Source: Colletes latitarsis
Lineage: Eukaryota > Arthropoda > Insecta > Hymenoptera > Colletidae
Assembly (NCBI RefSeq): GCF_051014445.1
Contig: NC_135134.1
Location: 7,655,672-7,719,671 of the forward strand
DNA: 64,000 nucleotides
Direction of reading: 5' to 3'
Positions 12,612 to 27,604 of the stretch are shown piece after piece. The notes below the pieces were generated by a model. It saw only the letters and a list, made by a program, of their open reading frames with translations. It searched no databases and was not told the origin of the DNA. A program made the translations under genes and the position numbers. Within the stretch, counting starts at the first letter, position 1, and every line of letters starts with the position of its first letter.

Positions 12612-15598
12612 TCACGTAGTAATGTGGTACCACACTGAAACAGGCCATTAAACCTGGTTTCGATCAATATTTTAGAGAATAACGCATGTTAGGTCATGGT
12701 TAGGTCTGGGATTTGCCCTCATCAGGGTCATACTTTCGCATATTTCACATACTTGTTGAACAGATCCCGGGTTTTTCTGGTTTATATCACGCAGTAATGT
12801 GGTACCACAATGAACCAGTGCATTAAACCTGGTTTCCATCAATATTTTAGAGGACAACGCAAGTTAGGTCTGGGATAGGTCTGGGATTTGCCCTCATCAG
12901 GGTCATACTTTCGCATTTTTCACATACTTGTTGAACAGATCCTGGGTTTTTCTGGTTTGGATCACGTAGTAATGTGGTGCCACACTGATACATTCAACTA
13001 AATCTGGTCTTGATAAATATTTTAGAGGATAACGCATGTTAGGTCTAGGTTAGGCCTAGGATTTGCCCTCATCAGACACATGCTTTCGCATTCTCCACAT
13101 ACTTGTTGAACATATCCTGGGTTTTTTCTGGTTTGGATCACGTAGTAATGTGGTACCACACTGAAACGTTCAATTAGACCTGGTCTTGATAAATATTTTA
13201 GAGGATAACGCATGTTAGGTCTGGGTTAGGTCTAGGATTTGCCCTCCACAGGCTCATTCTTTCGCACATTTCTCATACTTGATGGATAGATCCTGGGCTT
13301 TTTCTGGATTGGATGACGTAGTAATGTGGTACCACATTGAAACAATCCATTAAACCTGGTTTCGATGAATATTTTACAGGATAACGCATGTTATGTCTAG
13401 GTTAGGCCTGGGATTTACCCTGATCAGACACATACTTTCGCATTCTCCACATACTTGTTGAACAGATCCTGGGTTTTTCTGGTTTGTATCACGCAGTAAT
13501 GTGGTACCACAATGAACCAGTGCATTAAACCTGGTTTACATCAATATTTTAGAGGACAACGCATGTTAGGTCTGGGATAGGTCTGGGATTTGCCCTCATC
13601 AGGGTCATACTTTCGCATACTTTTCACATACTTGTTGAACAGATCCTGGGTTTTTCTGGTTTGGATCACGTAGTAATGTGGTACCACACTGAAACAGTCC
13701 ATTAAACCTTGTTTCAATGAATATTTTAGAGGATAACGCATGTTAGGTCTAGGTTAGGCCTGGGATTTGCCCTCATCAGGGTCATACTTTCGCGTTTTTC
13801 ACATACTTGTTGAACAGATCCCTGGCTTATTCTGGTTTGGATCGTGTACTAATGTGGTACCACACTGAAACAGTCCATTAAACCTGGTTTGGATCAATAT
13901 TTTAGAGAATAACTCATGTTAGGCCTGGGTTAGTTCTAGGATTTGCCCTGAATAGGCTCATACTTTCGCATATTTCTCATACTTGATGGCTAGATCCTGG
14001 GCTTTTTCTGGATTCGATCACGCAGTAATGTGTTACCACTCTGAAACAGTCCATTAAACCTAGTATCGATCAATATTTTAGAGGATATCGCATGTTAGGT
14101 CTAGGTTAGGCCTGGGATTTGCCCTCATCAGACACATACTTTCGCATTCTCCACATACTTGTTGAACATATCCTGGGTTTTCTCTGGTTTGGATCACGTA
14201 GTAATGTGGTACCACACTGAAACATTCAACTAGACCTGGTCTTGATAAATATTTTAGAGGATAACGCATGTTAGGTCTGGGTTAGGTCTAGGATTTGCCC
14301 CCATCAGGGTCATACTTTCGCACATTTCTCATACTGAAGGCTAGATCCTGGGCTTTTTCTGGATTGGATCACGTAGTAATGTGGTACCACACTGAAACAG
14401 TCCATTAAACCTGGTTTCGATCAATATTTTACAGGATAACGCATGTTATGTCTAGGTTAGGCCTCGGATTTACCCTGATCAGACACATACTTTCGCATTC
14501 TCCACATACTTCTTGAACAGATCCTGGGTTTTTTCTGGATTGGATCACGTCGTAATGTGGTATCACACTGAAACATTCAATTAAACCTGGTTTCAACAAT
14601 ATTTTAGGAGATAACGCATGTTACGTCTAGGTTGGGCCTGGGATTTGCCTTCATCAGACACATACTTTCGCATTTTTCACATACTTGATGAACAGATCCC
14701 TGGCTTTTTCTGGATTGGATCACGTAGTAATGTGGTACCACACTGAAACAGTCCACTAAACCTGGTTTCGATCAATATTTTAGAGGATAACGCATGTGAA
14801 GTCTGAGATAGGTCTGGGATTTTCCCTCATCAGGCTCATAGTTTCGGGTTTTTCACATACTTGTAGAACAGATCCTGGGTTTTTTCTGGTTTGGATCACG
14901 TAGTAATGTGGTACCACACTGAAACAGTCCATTAAACCTGGTTTCGATCAATATTTTAGAGAATAACGCATGTTAGGTCATGGTTAGGTCTGGGATTTGC
15001 CCTCATCAAGGTCATACTTTCGCATATTTCACATACTTGTTGAACAGATCCTGGGTTTTTCTGGTTTGGATCACGTAGTAATGTGGTACCACACTGAAAC
15101 AGTCCATTAAACCTAGTTTCAATGTATATTTTAGAGGATAGCGCATGTTATGTCCAGGTTAGGCCTGGGATTTGCCCTCATCAGGGTCATACTTTCGCGT
15201 TTTTCACATACTTGTCGAACAGATCCCTGGCTTATTCTGGTTTGGTTCCCGTAGTAATGTGGTACCACACGGAAACAGTCCATTAAACCTGGTTTCGATG
15301 AATATTTCAGAGGATAACGCATGTTATGTCTAGGTTAGGCCTGGGATTTGCCCTCATCAGACACATACTTTCGCATTCTCCACATACTTGTTGAACATAT
15401 CCTGGGTTTTTTCTGGTTTGGATCACGTAGTAATGTGGTACCACACTGAAACATTCAATTAGACCTGGTCTTGATAAATATTTTAGGGGATAACGCATGT
15501 TAGGTCTGGGTTAGGTCTAGGATTTGCCCTCCACAGGCTCATACTTTCGCACATCTCTCATACTTGATGGCTAGATCCTGGGCTTTTACTGGATTGGA
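12612..15598 (+). repeat. Higher-order block A, copy 1 (2,987 bp, 17 units)
   Basis: First of three tandem copies with period 2,987 (17 x 175.7). Internal landmarks at 13022, 13541, 14078, 15131 and 15307 recur exactly 2,987 bases later. Block edges are arbitrary within the periodic region, which begins near 12610. This copy differs from the others at single sites, for example CATTCTTTCGC near 13255 against CATTCGTTCGC in copies 2 and 3. Confidence 0.9.
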
Positions 15599-18585
15599 TC
15601 ACGTAGTAATGTGGTACCACACTGAAACAGGCCATTAAACCTGGTTTCGATCAATATTTTAGAGAATAACGCATGTTAGGTCATGGTTAGGTCTGGGATT
15701 TGCCCTCATCAGGGTCATACTTTCGCATATTTCACATACTTGTTGAACAGATCCCGGGTTTTTCTGGTTTATATCACGCAGTACTGTGGTACCACAATGA
15801 ACCAGTGCATTAAACCTGGTTTCCATCAATATTTTAGAGGACAACGCAAGTTAGGTCTGGGATAGGTCTGGGATTTGCCCTCATCAGGGTCATACTTTCG
15901 CATTTTTCACATACTTGTTGAACAGATCCTGGGTTTTTCTGGTTTGGATCACGTAGTAATGTGGTGCCACACTGATACATTCAACTAAATCTGGTCTTGA
16001 TAAATATTTTAGAGGATAACGCATGTTAGGTCTAGGTTAGGCCTAGGATTTGCCCTCATCAGACACATGCTTTCGCATTCTCCACATACTTGTTGAACAT
16101 ATCCTGGGTTTTTTCTGGTTTGGATCACGTAGTAATGTGGTACCACACTGAAACGTTCAATTAGACCTGGTCTTGATAAATATTTTAGAGGATAACGCAT
16201 GTTAGGTCTGGGTTAGGTCTAGGATTTGCCCTCCACAGGCTCATTCGTTCGCACATTTCTCATACTTGATGGATAGATCCTGGGCTTTTTCTGGATTGGA
16301 TGACGTAGTAATGTGGTACCACATTGAAACAATCCATTAAACCTGGTTTCGATGAATATTTTACAGGATAACGCATGTTATGTCTAGGTTAGGCCTGGGA
16401 TTTACCCTGATCAGACACATACTTTCGCATTCTCCACATACTTGTTGAACAGATCCTGGGTTTTTCTGGTTTGTATCACGCAGTAATGTGGTACCACAAT
16501 GAACCAGTGCATTAAACCTGGTTTACATCAATATTTTAGAGGACAACGCATGTTAGCTCTGGGATAGGTCTGGGATTTGCCCTCATCAGGGTCATACTTT
16601 CGCATACTTTTCACATACTTGTTGAACAGATCCTGGGGTTTTCTGGTTTGGATCACGTAGTAATGTGGTACCACACTGAAACAGTCCATTAAACCTTGTT
16701 TCAATGAATATTTTAGAGGATAACGCATGTTAGGTCTAGGTTAGGCCTGGGATTTGCCCTCATCAGGGTCATACTTTCGCGTTTTTCACATACTTGTTGA
16801 ACAGATCCCTGGCTTATTCTGGTTTGGATCGTGTACTAATGTGGTACCACACTGAAACAGTCCATTAAACCTGGTTTGGATCAATATTTTAGAGAATAAC
16901 TCATGTTAGGCCTGGGTTAGTTCTAGGATTTGCCCTGAATAGGCTCATACTTTCGCATATTTCTCATACTTGATGGCTAGATCCTGGGCTTTTTCTGGAT
17001 TCGATCACGCAGTAATGTGTTACCACTCTGAAACAGTCCATTAAACCTAGTATCGATCAATATTTTAGAGGATATCGCATGTTAGGTCTAGGTTAGGCCT
17101 GGGATTTGCCCTCATCAGACACATACTTTCGCATTCTCCACATACTTGTTGAACATATCCTGGGTTTTCTCTGGTTTGGATCACGTAGTAATGTGGTACC
17201 ACACTGAAACATTCAACTAGACCTGGTCTTGATAAATATTTTAGAGGATAACGCATGTTAGGTCTGGGTTAGGTCTAGGATTTGCCCCCATCAGGGTCAT
17301 ACTTTCGCACATTTCTCATACTGAAGGCTAGATCCTGGGCTTTTTCTGGATTGGATCACGTAGTAATGTGGTACCACACTGAAACAGTCCATTAAACCTG
17401 GTTTCGATCAATATTTTACAGGATAACGCATGTTATGTCTAGGTTAGGCCTCGGATTTACCCTGATCAGACACATACTTTCGCATTCTCCACATACTTCT
17501 TGAACAGATCCTGGGTTTTTTCTGGATTGGATCACGTCGTAATGTGGTATCACACTGAAACATTCAATTAAACCTGGTTTCAACAATATTTTAGGAGATA
17601 ACGCATGTTATGTCTAGGTTGGGCCTGGGATTTGCCTTCATCAGACACATACTTTCGCATTTTTCACATACTTGATGAACAGATCCCTGGCTTTTTCTGG
17701 ATTGGATCACGTAGTAATGTGGTACCACACTGAAACAGTCCATTAAACCTGGTTTCGATCAATATTTTAGAGGATAACGCATGTGAAGTCTGAGATAGGT
17801 CTGGGATTTTCCCTCATCAGGCTCATAGTTTCGGGTTTTTCACATACTTGTAGAACAGATCCTGGGTTTTTTCTGGTTTGGATCACGTAGTAATGTGGTA
17901 CCACACTGAAACAGTCCATTAAACCTGGTTTCGATCAATATTTTAGAGAATAACGCATGTTAGGTCATGGTTAGGTCTGGGATTTGCCCTCATCAAGGTC
18001 ATACTTTCGCATATTTCACATACTTGTTGAACAGATCCTGGGTTTTTCTGGTTTGGATCACGTAGTAATGTGGTCCCACACTGAAACAGTCCATTAAACC
18101 TAGTTTCAATGTATATTTTAGAGGATAGCGCATGTTATGTCCAGGTTAGGCCTGGGATTTGCCCTCATCAGGGTCATACTTTCGCGTTTTTCACATACTT
18201 GTCGAACAGATCCCTGGCTTATTCTGGTTTGGTTCCCGTAGTAATGTGGTACCACACGGAAACAGTCCATTAAACCTGGTTTCGATGAATATTTCAGAGG
18301 ATAACGCATGTTATGTCTAGGTTAGGCCTGGGATTTGCCCTCATCAGACACATACTTTCGCATTCTCCACATACTTGTTGAACATATCCTGGGTTTTTTC
18401 TGGTTTGGATCACGTAGTAATGTGGTACCACACTGAAACATTCAATTAGACCTGGTCTTGATAAATATTTTAGGGGATAACGCATGTTAGGTCTGGGTTA
18501 GGTCTAGGATTTGCCCTCCACAGGCTCATACTTTCGCACATCTCTCATACTTGATGGCTAGATCCTGGGCTTTTACTGGATTGGA
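15599..18585 (+). repeat. Higher-order block A, copy 2 (2,987 bp, 17 units)
   Basis: Second copy. Private changes seen include GTACTGTGG near 15781, TTAGCTCTGGG near 16555, CCTGGGGTTTTC near 16634, and GTCCCACAC near 18073. I saw only a handful of differences from copies 1 and 3, so the amplification looks recent compared with the divergence among units inside the block. Confidence 0.9.
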
Positions 18586-21500
18586 TCACGTAGTAATGTG
18601 GTACCACACTGAAACAGGCCATTAAACCTGGTTTCGATCAATATTTTAGAGAATAACGCATGTTAGGTCATGGTTAGGTCTGGGATTTGCCCTCATCAGG
18701 GTCATACTTTCGCATATTTCACATACTTGTTGAACAGATCCCGGGTTTTTCTGGTTTATATCACGCAGTAATGTGGTACCACAATGAACCAGTGCATTAA
18801 ACCTGGTTTCCATCAATATTTTAGAGGACAACGCAAGTTAGGTCTGGGATAGGTCTGGGATTTGCCCTCATCAGGGTCATACTTTCGCATTTTTCACATA
18901 CTTGTTGAACAGATCCTGGGTTTTTCTGGTTTGGATCACGTAGTAATGTGGTGCCACACTGATACATTCAACTAAATCTGGTCTTGATAAATATTTTAGA
19001 GGATAACGCATGTTAGGTCTAGGTTAGGCCTAGGATTTGCCCTCATCAGACACATGCTTTCGCATTCTCCACATACTTGTTGAACATATCCTGGGTTTTT
19101 TCTGGTTTGGATCACGTAGTAATGTGGTACCACACTGAAACGTTCAATTAGACCTGGTCTTGATAAATATTTTAGAGGATAACGCATGTTAGGTCTGGGT
19201 TAGGTCTAGGATTTGCCCTCCACAGGCTCATTCGTTCGCACATTTCTCATACTTGATGGATAGATCCTGGGCTTTTTCTGGATTGGATGACGTAGTAATG
19301 TGGTACCACATTGAAACAATCCATTAAACCTGGTTTCGATGAATATTTTACAGGATAACGCATGTTATGTCTAGGTTAGGCCTGGGATTTACCCTGATCA
19401 GACACATACTTTCGCATTCTCCACATACTTGTTGAACAGATCCTGGGTTTTTCTGGTTTGTATCACGCAGTAATGTGGTACCACAATGAACCAGTGCATT
19501 AAACCTGGTTTACATCAATATTTTAGAGGACAACGCATGTTAGGTCTGGGATAGGTCTGGGATTTGCCCTCATCAGGGTCATACTTTCGCATACTTTTCA
19601 CATACTTGTTGAACAGATCCTGGGTTTTTCTGGTTTGGATCACGTAGTAATGTGGTACCACACTGAAACAGTCCATTAAACCTTGTTTCAATGAATATTT
19701 TAGAGGATAACGCATGTTAGGTCTAGGTTAGGCCTGGGATTTGCCCTCATCAGGGTCATACTTTCGCGTTTTTCACATACTTGTTGAACAGATCCCTGGC
19801 TTATTCTGGTTTGGATCGTGTACTAATGTGGTACCACACTGAAACAGTCCATTAAACCTGGTTTGGATCAATATTTTAGAGAATAACTCATGTTAGGCCT
19901 GGGTTAGTTCTAGGATTTGCCCTGAATAGGCTCATACTTTCGCATATTTCTCATACTTGATGGCTAGATCCTGGGCTTTTTCTGGATTCGATCACGCAGT
20001 AATGTGTTACCACTCTGAAACAGTCCATTAAACCTAGTATCGATCAATATTTTAGAGGATATCGCATGTTAGGTCTAGGTTAGGCCTGGGATTTGCCCTC
20101 ATCAGACACATACTTTCGCATTCTCCACATACTTGTTGAACATATCCTGGGTTTTCTCTTGTTTGGATCACGTAGTAATGTGGTACCACACTGAAACATT
20201 CAACTAGACCTGGTCTTGATAAATATTTTAGAGGATAACGCATGTTAGGTCTGGGTTAGGTCTAGGATTTGCCCCCATCAGGGTCATACTTTCGCACATT
20301 TCTCATACTGAAGGCTAGATCCTGGGCTTTTTCTGGATTGGATCACGTAGTAATGTGGTACCACACTGAAACAGTCCATTAAACCTGGTTTCGATCAATA
20401 TTTTACAGGATAACGCATGTTATGTCTAGGTTAGGCCTCGGATTTACCCTGATCAGACACATACTTTCGCATTCTCCACATACTTCTTGAACAGATCCTG
20501 GGTTTTTTCTGGATTGGATCACGTCGTAATGTGGTATCACACTGAAACATTCAATTAAACCTGGTTTCAACAATATTTTAGGAGATAACGCATGTTATGT
20601 CTAGGTTGGGCCTGGGATTTGCCTTCATCAGACACATACTTTCGCATTTTTCACATACTTGATGAACAGATCCCTGGCTTTTTCTGGATTGGATCACGTA
20701 GTAATGTGGTACCACACTGAAACAGTCCATTAAACCTGGTTTCGATCAATATTTTAGAGGATAACGCATGTGAAGTCTGAGATAGGTCTGGGATTTTCCC
20801 TCATCAGGCTCATAGTTTCGGGTTTTTCACATACTTGTAGAACAGATCCTGGGTTTTTTCTGGTTTGGATCACGTAGTAATGTGGTACCACACTGAAACA
20901 GTCCATTAAACCTGGTTTCGATCAATATTTTAGAGAATAACGCATGTTAGGTCATGGTTAGGTCTGGGATTTGCCCTCATCAAGGTCATACTTTCGCATA
21001 TTTCACATACTTGTTGAACAGATCCTGGGTTTTTCTGGTTTGGATCACGTAGTAATGTGGTACCACACTGAAACAGTCCATTAAACCTAGTTTCAATGTA
21101 TATTTTAGAGGATAGCGCATGTTATGTCCAGGTTAGGCCTGGGATTTGCCCTCATCAGGGTCATACTTTCGCGTTTTTCACATACTTGTCGAACAGATCC
21201 CTGGCTTATTCTGGTTTGGTTCCCGTAGTAATGTGGTACCACACGGAAACAGTCCATTAAACCTGGTTTCGATGAATATTTCAGAGGATAACGCATGTTA
21301 TGTCTAGGTTAGGTCTGGGATTTGCCCTCATCAGACACATACTTTCGCATTCTCCACATACTTGTTGAACATATCCTGGGTTTTTTCTGGTTTGGATCAC
21401 GTAGTAATGTGGTACCACACTGAAACATTCAATTAGACCTGGTCTTGATAAATATTTTAGGGGATAACGCATGTTAGGTCTGGGTTAGGTCTAGGATTTG

Positions 21501-21602
21501 CCCTCCACAGGCTCATACTTTCGCACATCTCTCATACTTGATGGCTAGATCCTGGGCTTTTACTGGATTGGATCACGTAGTAATGTGGTACCACACTGAA
21601 AC
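18586..21602 (+). repeat. Higher-order block A, copy 3 (2,987 bp plus ~30 bp)
   Basis: Third copy. Period-2,987 identity ends near 21602, where GAAACTGTCCATT replaces GAAACAGGCCATT of the earlier copies. From there the array continues with the units that also follow the related segment at 1922-5162. Private changes include TCTCTTGTTTGG near 20155 and TTAGGTCTGGG near 21310. Confidence 0.88.
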
Positions 21603-24600
21603 TGTCCATTAAACCTGGTTTCGATGAATATTTTACAGGATAGCGCATGTTATGTCTAGGTTAGGCCTGGGATTTACTCTGATCAGACACATACTTTCGC
21701 ATTCTCCACATACTTGTTGAACAGATCCTGGGTTTTTTCTGGATTGGATCACGTCGTAATGTGGTATCACACTGAAACATTCAATTAAACCTGGTTTCGA
21801 TCAATATATTAGGAGATAACGCATGTTATGTCTAGGTTGGGCCTGGGATTTGCCTTCATCAGACACATACTTTCGCATTTTTAACATACTTGATGAACAG
21901 ATCCCTGGCTTTTTCTGGTTTGGATCACGTAGTAATGTGGTACCACACTGAAACAGTCCATTACCCCTGGTTTCGATCAATATTTTAGAGGATAACGCAT
22001 GTGAAGTCTGAGATAGGTCTGGGATTTTCCCTCATCAGGCTCATAGTTTCGGGTTTTTCACATACTTGTAGAACAGATCCTGGGTTTTTCCTGGTTTGGA
22101 TCACGTAGTAATGTAGTACCACACTGAAACACTCCATTAGACCTGGTTTCGATCAATATTTTAGAGAATAACGCATGTTAGGTCATCGTTAGGTCTGGGA
22201 TTTGCCCTCATCAGGGTCACACTTTCGCATATTTCACATACTTGTTGAACAGATCCTGGGTTTTTCTGGTTTGTATCACGCAGTAATGTGGTACCACAAT
22301 GAACCAGTGCATTAAACCTGGTTTCCATCAATATTTTAGAGGACAACGCAAGTTAGGTCTGGGATAGGTCTGGGATTTGCCCTCATCAGGGTCATACTTT
22401 CGCATTTTTCACATACTTGTTGAACAGATCCTGGGTTTTTCTGGTTTGGATCACGTAGTAATGTGGTACCACACTGAAACAGTCCATTAAACCTAGTTTC
22501 AATGAATATTTTAGAGGATAACGCATGTTAGGTCTAGGTTAGGCCTGGGATTTGCCCTCATCAGGGTCATACTTTCGCGTTTTTCACATACTTGTTGAAC
22601 AGATCCCTGGCTTATTCTGGTTTGGATCGTGTACTAATGTGGTACCACACTGAAACAGTCCATTAAACCTGGTTTCTATCAATATTTTAGAGGATAACGC
22701 ATGTTATGTCTGGGATAGGTCTGGGATTTGCCCTCATCAGGCTCATAGTTTCGCGTTTTTCACATACTTGTTGAACAGATTCTGGGTTTTTTCTGGTTTG
22801 GATCACGTAGTAATGTGGTGCCACACTGATACATTCAACTAAATCTGGTCTTGATAAATATTTTAGAGGATAACGCATGTTAGGTCTAGGTTAGGCCTGG
22901 GATTTGCCCTCATCAGACACATGCTTTCGCATTCTCCACATACTTGTTGGACATATCCTGGGTTTTTTCTGGTTTGGATCACGTAGTAATGTGGTACCAC
23001 ACTGAAACGTTCAATTAGACCTGGTCTTGATAAATATTTTAGAGGATAACGCATGTTAGGTCTGGGTTAGGTCTAGGATTTGCCCTCCACAGGCTCATTC
23101 TTTCGCACATTTCTCATACTTGATGGATAGATCCTGGGCTTTTTCTGGATTGGATGACGTAGTAATGTGGTACCACATTGAAACAATCCATTAAACCTGG
23201 TTTCGATGAATATTTTACAGGATAACGCATGTTATGTCTAGGTTAGGCCTGGGATTTACCCTGATCAGACACATACTTTCGCATTCTCCACATACTTGTT
23301 GAACAGATCCTGGGTTTTTCTGGTTTGTATCACGCAGTAATGTGGTACCACAATGAACCAGTGCATTAAACCTGGTTTCCATCAATATTTTAGAGGATAA
23401 GGCATGTTAGGCCTGGGTTAGTTCTAGGATTTGCCCTGAATAGGCTCATACTTTCGCATATTTCTCATACTTGATGGCTAGATCCTGGGCTTTTTCTGGA
23501 TTGGATCACGCAGTAATGTGTTACCACTCTGAAACAGTCCATTAAACCTAGTATCGATCAATATTTTAGAGGATATCGCATGTTAGGTCTGGGTTAGGTC
23601 TAGGATTTGCCCCCATCAGGGTCATACTTTCGCACATTTCTCATACTGAAGGTTAGATCCTGGGCTTTTTCTGGATTGGATCACGTAGTAATGTGGTACC
23701 ACACTGAAACAGTCCATTAAACCTGGTTTCGATCAATATTTTAGAGGATAAGGCATGTTATGTCTGGGATAGGTCTGGGATTTGCCCTCATCAGACTCAT
23801 AGTTTCGCGTTTTTCACATACTTGTTGAACAGATTCTGGGTTTTTTCTGGTTTGGATCACGTAGCAATGTGGTACCACACTGAAACATTCAACTAAATCT
23901 GGTCTTGATAAATATTTTGGAGGATAACGCATGTTAGGTCTAGGTTAGGCCTGGGATTTGCCCTCATCAGACACATACTTTCGCATTCTTCACATACATG
24001 TAGAACGGATCCTGGGTTTTTTCTGGTTTGGATCACGTAGTAATGTGGTACCACACTGAAAAAGTCCATTAAACCTGGTTTCGATGAATATTTTAGAGAA
24101 TAACTCATGTTTGGTCTAGGTTAGGTCTGGGATTTGCTCTCATCAGGCTCGTACTTTCGCATATTTCTCATACCTGATGGCCAGATTCTGGCCTTTTTCT
24201 GGTTTGGATCACGTAGCAATGTAGTACCACACTGAAACATTCAACTAAATCTGGTCTTGATAAATATTTTAGAGGATAACTCATGTTAGGTCTAGGTTAG
24301 GCCTGGGATTTGCCCCCATCAGGGTCATAATTTCGCACATTTCTCATACTTGATGGCTAGATCCTGGGCTTTTTCTGGATTGGATCACGTAGTAATGTGG
24401 TACCACACTGAAACAGTCCATTAAACCTATTTTCGATGAATATTTTAGAGGATAACGCATGCTAGGTCTAGGTTAGGCCTGGGATTTGCCCTCATCAGAC
24501 ACATACTTTCGCATTCTTCACATACATGTAGAACGGATCCTGGGTTTTTTCTGGTTTGGATCACGTAGTAATGTGGTACCACACTGAAAAAGTCCATTAA

Positions 24601-27600
24601 ACCTGGTTTCGATCAATATTTTAGAGGATAACGCATGTTATGTCTGGGATAGGTCTGGGATTTGCCCTCATCAGGCTCATAGTTTCGCGTTTTTCACATA
24701 CTTGTTGAGCAGATTCTGGGTTTTTTCTGGTTTGCATCACGTAGTAATGTGGTACGACACTGAAACATTCAATTAGACCTGGTCTTGACAAATATTGTGG
24801 AGGATAACGCATGTTAGGTCTGGGTTAGGTCTAGGATTTGCCCTCATCAGGCTCATACTTTCGCACATTTCTCATACTTGATGGCTAGATCCTGGGCTTT
24901 TTCTGGATTGGATCACGTAGTAATGTGGTACCACACTGAAACAGTCCATTAAACCTATTTTCGATGAATATTTTAGAGGATAGCGCATGCTAGGTCTAGG
25001 TTAGGCCTGGGATTTGCCCCCATCAGGGTCATAATTTCGCGATTTTCACATACTTGTTGAACAGATCCCTGGCTTATTCTGGTTTGGATCATGTGCTAAT
25101 GTGGTACCACACTGAAACAGTCCATTAAACCTGGTTTGGATCAATATTTTAGAGAATAGCTCATGATAGGTCTGGGTTAAGTCTAGGATTTGCCCTCAGC
25201 AGGCTCGTACTTTCGCATATTTCTCATACCTGCTGGCCAGATTCTGGCCTTTTTCTGGTTTGGATCACGTAGCAATGTAGTACCACACTGAAACATTCAA
25301 CTAAATCTGGTCTTGATAAATATTTTAGAGGATAACCCATGTTAGGTCTAGGTTAGGCCTGGGATTTGCCCCCATCAGGGTCATAATTTCGCACATTTCT
25401 CATACTTGATGGCTAGATCCTGGGCTTTTTCTGGATTGGATCACGTAGTAATGTGGTACCACACTGAAACAGTCCATTAAACCTATTTTCGATGAATATT
25501 TTAGAGGATAACGCATGCTAGGTCTAGGTTAGGCCTGGGATTTGCCCTCATCAGACACATACTTTCGCATTCTTCACATACATGTAGAACGGATCCTGGG
25601 TTTTTTCTGGTTTGGATCACGTAGTAATGTGGTACCACACTGAAAAAGTCCATTAAACCTGGTTTCGATCAATATTTTAGAGGATAACGCATGTTATGTC
25701 TGGGATAGGTCTGGGATTTGCCCTCATCAGGCTCATAGTTTCGCGTTTTTCACATACTTGTTGAGCAGATTCTGGGTTTTTTCTGGTTTGCATCACGTAG
25801 TAATGTGGTACGACACTGAAACATTCAATTAGACCTGGTCTTGACAAATATTGTGGAGGATAACGCATGCTAGGTCTAGGTTAGGCCTGGGATTTGCCCT
25901 CATCAGGGTCATACTTTCGCACATTTCTCATACTGAAGGTTAGATCCTGGGCTTTTTCTGGATTGGATCACGTAGTAATGTGGTACCACACTGAAACAGT
26001 CCATTAAACCTGGTTTCGATCAATATTTTAGAGGATAAGGCATGTTATGTCTGGGATAGGTCTGGGATTTGCCCTCATCAGACTCATAGTTTCGCGTTTT
26101 TCACATACTTGTTGAACAGATTCTGGGTTTTTTCTGGTTTGGATCACGTAGCAATGTGGTACCACACTGAAACATTCAACTAAATCTGGTCTTGATAAAT
26201 ATTTTGGAGGATAACGCATGTTAGGTCTAGGTTAGGCCTGGGATTTGCCCTCATCAGACACATACTTTCGCATTCTTCACACACATGTAGAACGGATCCT
26301 GGGTTTTTTCTGGTTTGGATCACGTAGTAATGTGGTACCACACTGAAAAAGTCCATTAAACCTGGTTTCGATGAATATTTTAGAGAATAACTCATGTTTG
26401 GTCTAGGTTAGGTCTGGGATTTGCTCTCATCAGGCTCGTACTTTCGCATATTTCTCATACCTGATGGCCAGATTCTGGCCTTTTTCTGGTTTGGATCACG
26501 TAGCAATGTAGTACCACACTGAAACATTCAACTAAATCTGGTCTTGATAAATATTTTAGAGGATAACCCATGTTAGGTCTAGGTTAGGCCTGGGATTTGC
26601 CCCCATCAGGGTCATAATTTCGCACATTTCTCATACTTGATGGCTAGATCCTGGGCTTTTTCTGGATTGGATCACGTAGTAATGTGGTACCACACTGAAA
26701 CAGTCCATTAAACCTATTTTCGATGAATATTTTAGAGGATAACGCATGCTAGGTCTAGGTTAGGCCTGGGATTTGCCCTCATCAGACACATACTTTCGCA
26801 TTCTTCACATACATGTAGAACGGATCCTGGGTTTTTTCTGGTTTGGATCACGTAGTAATGTGGTACCACACTGAAAAAGTCCATTAAACCTGGTTTCGAT
26901 CAATATTTTAGAGGATAACGCATGTTATGTCTGGGATAGGTCTGGGATTTGCCCTCATCAGGCTCATAGTTTCGCGTTTTTCACATACTTGTTGAGCAGA
27001 TTCTGGGTTTTTTCTGGTTTGCATCACGTAGTAATGTGGTACGACACTGAAACATTCAATTAGACCTGGTCTTGACAAATATTGTGGAGGATAACGCATG
27101 CTAGGTCTAGGTTAGGCCTGGGATTTGCCCTCATCACGGTCATACTTTCGCGTTTTTCACATACTTGTTGAACAGATCCCTGGCTTATTCTGGTTTGGAT
27201 CGTGTACTAATGTGGTACCACACTGAAACAGTCCATTAAACCTGGTTTGGATCAATATTTTAGAGAATAACTCATGTTAGGCCTGGGTTAGTTCTAGGAT
27301 TTGCCCTGAATAGGCTCATACTTTCGCATATTTCTCATACTTGATGGCTAGATCCTGGGCTTTTTCTGGATTGGATCACGCAGTAATGTGTTACCACTCT
27401 GAAACAGTCCATTAAACCTGGTTTGGATCAATATTTTAGAGAATAACTCATGTTAGGCCTGGGTTAGTTCTAGGATTTGCCCTGAATAGGCTCATACTTT
27501 CGCATATTTCTCATACTTGATGGCTAGATCCTGGGCTTTTTCTGGTTTGGATCACGTAGCAATGTAGTACCACACTGAAACATTCAACTAAATCTGGTCT

Positions 27601-27604
27601 TGAT
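21603..27604 (+). repeat. Second mosaic region with partial 2,287-bp (13-unit) periodicity
   Basis: About 34 units. 21603-22915 belongs to the copy of the left segment. About 22863-23395 matches 13022-13554. About 23400-24760 matches 550-1910. About 24876-27418 matches 7475-10017. Within it, about 23610-24800 recurs at about 25900-27090, a spacing of 2,287 bases (13 units). The joins lie inside units, for example near 23392-23404, where one subtype's AGAGGATAAGGCATG runs into another's TTAGGCCTGGGTTAG. Confidence 0.75.
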
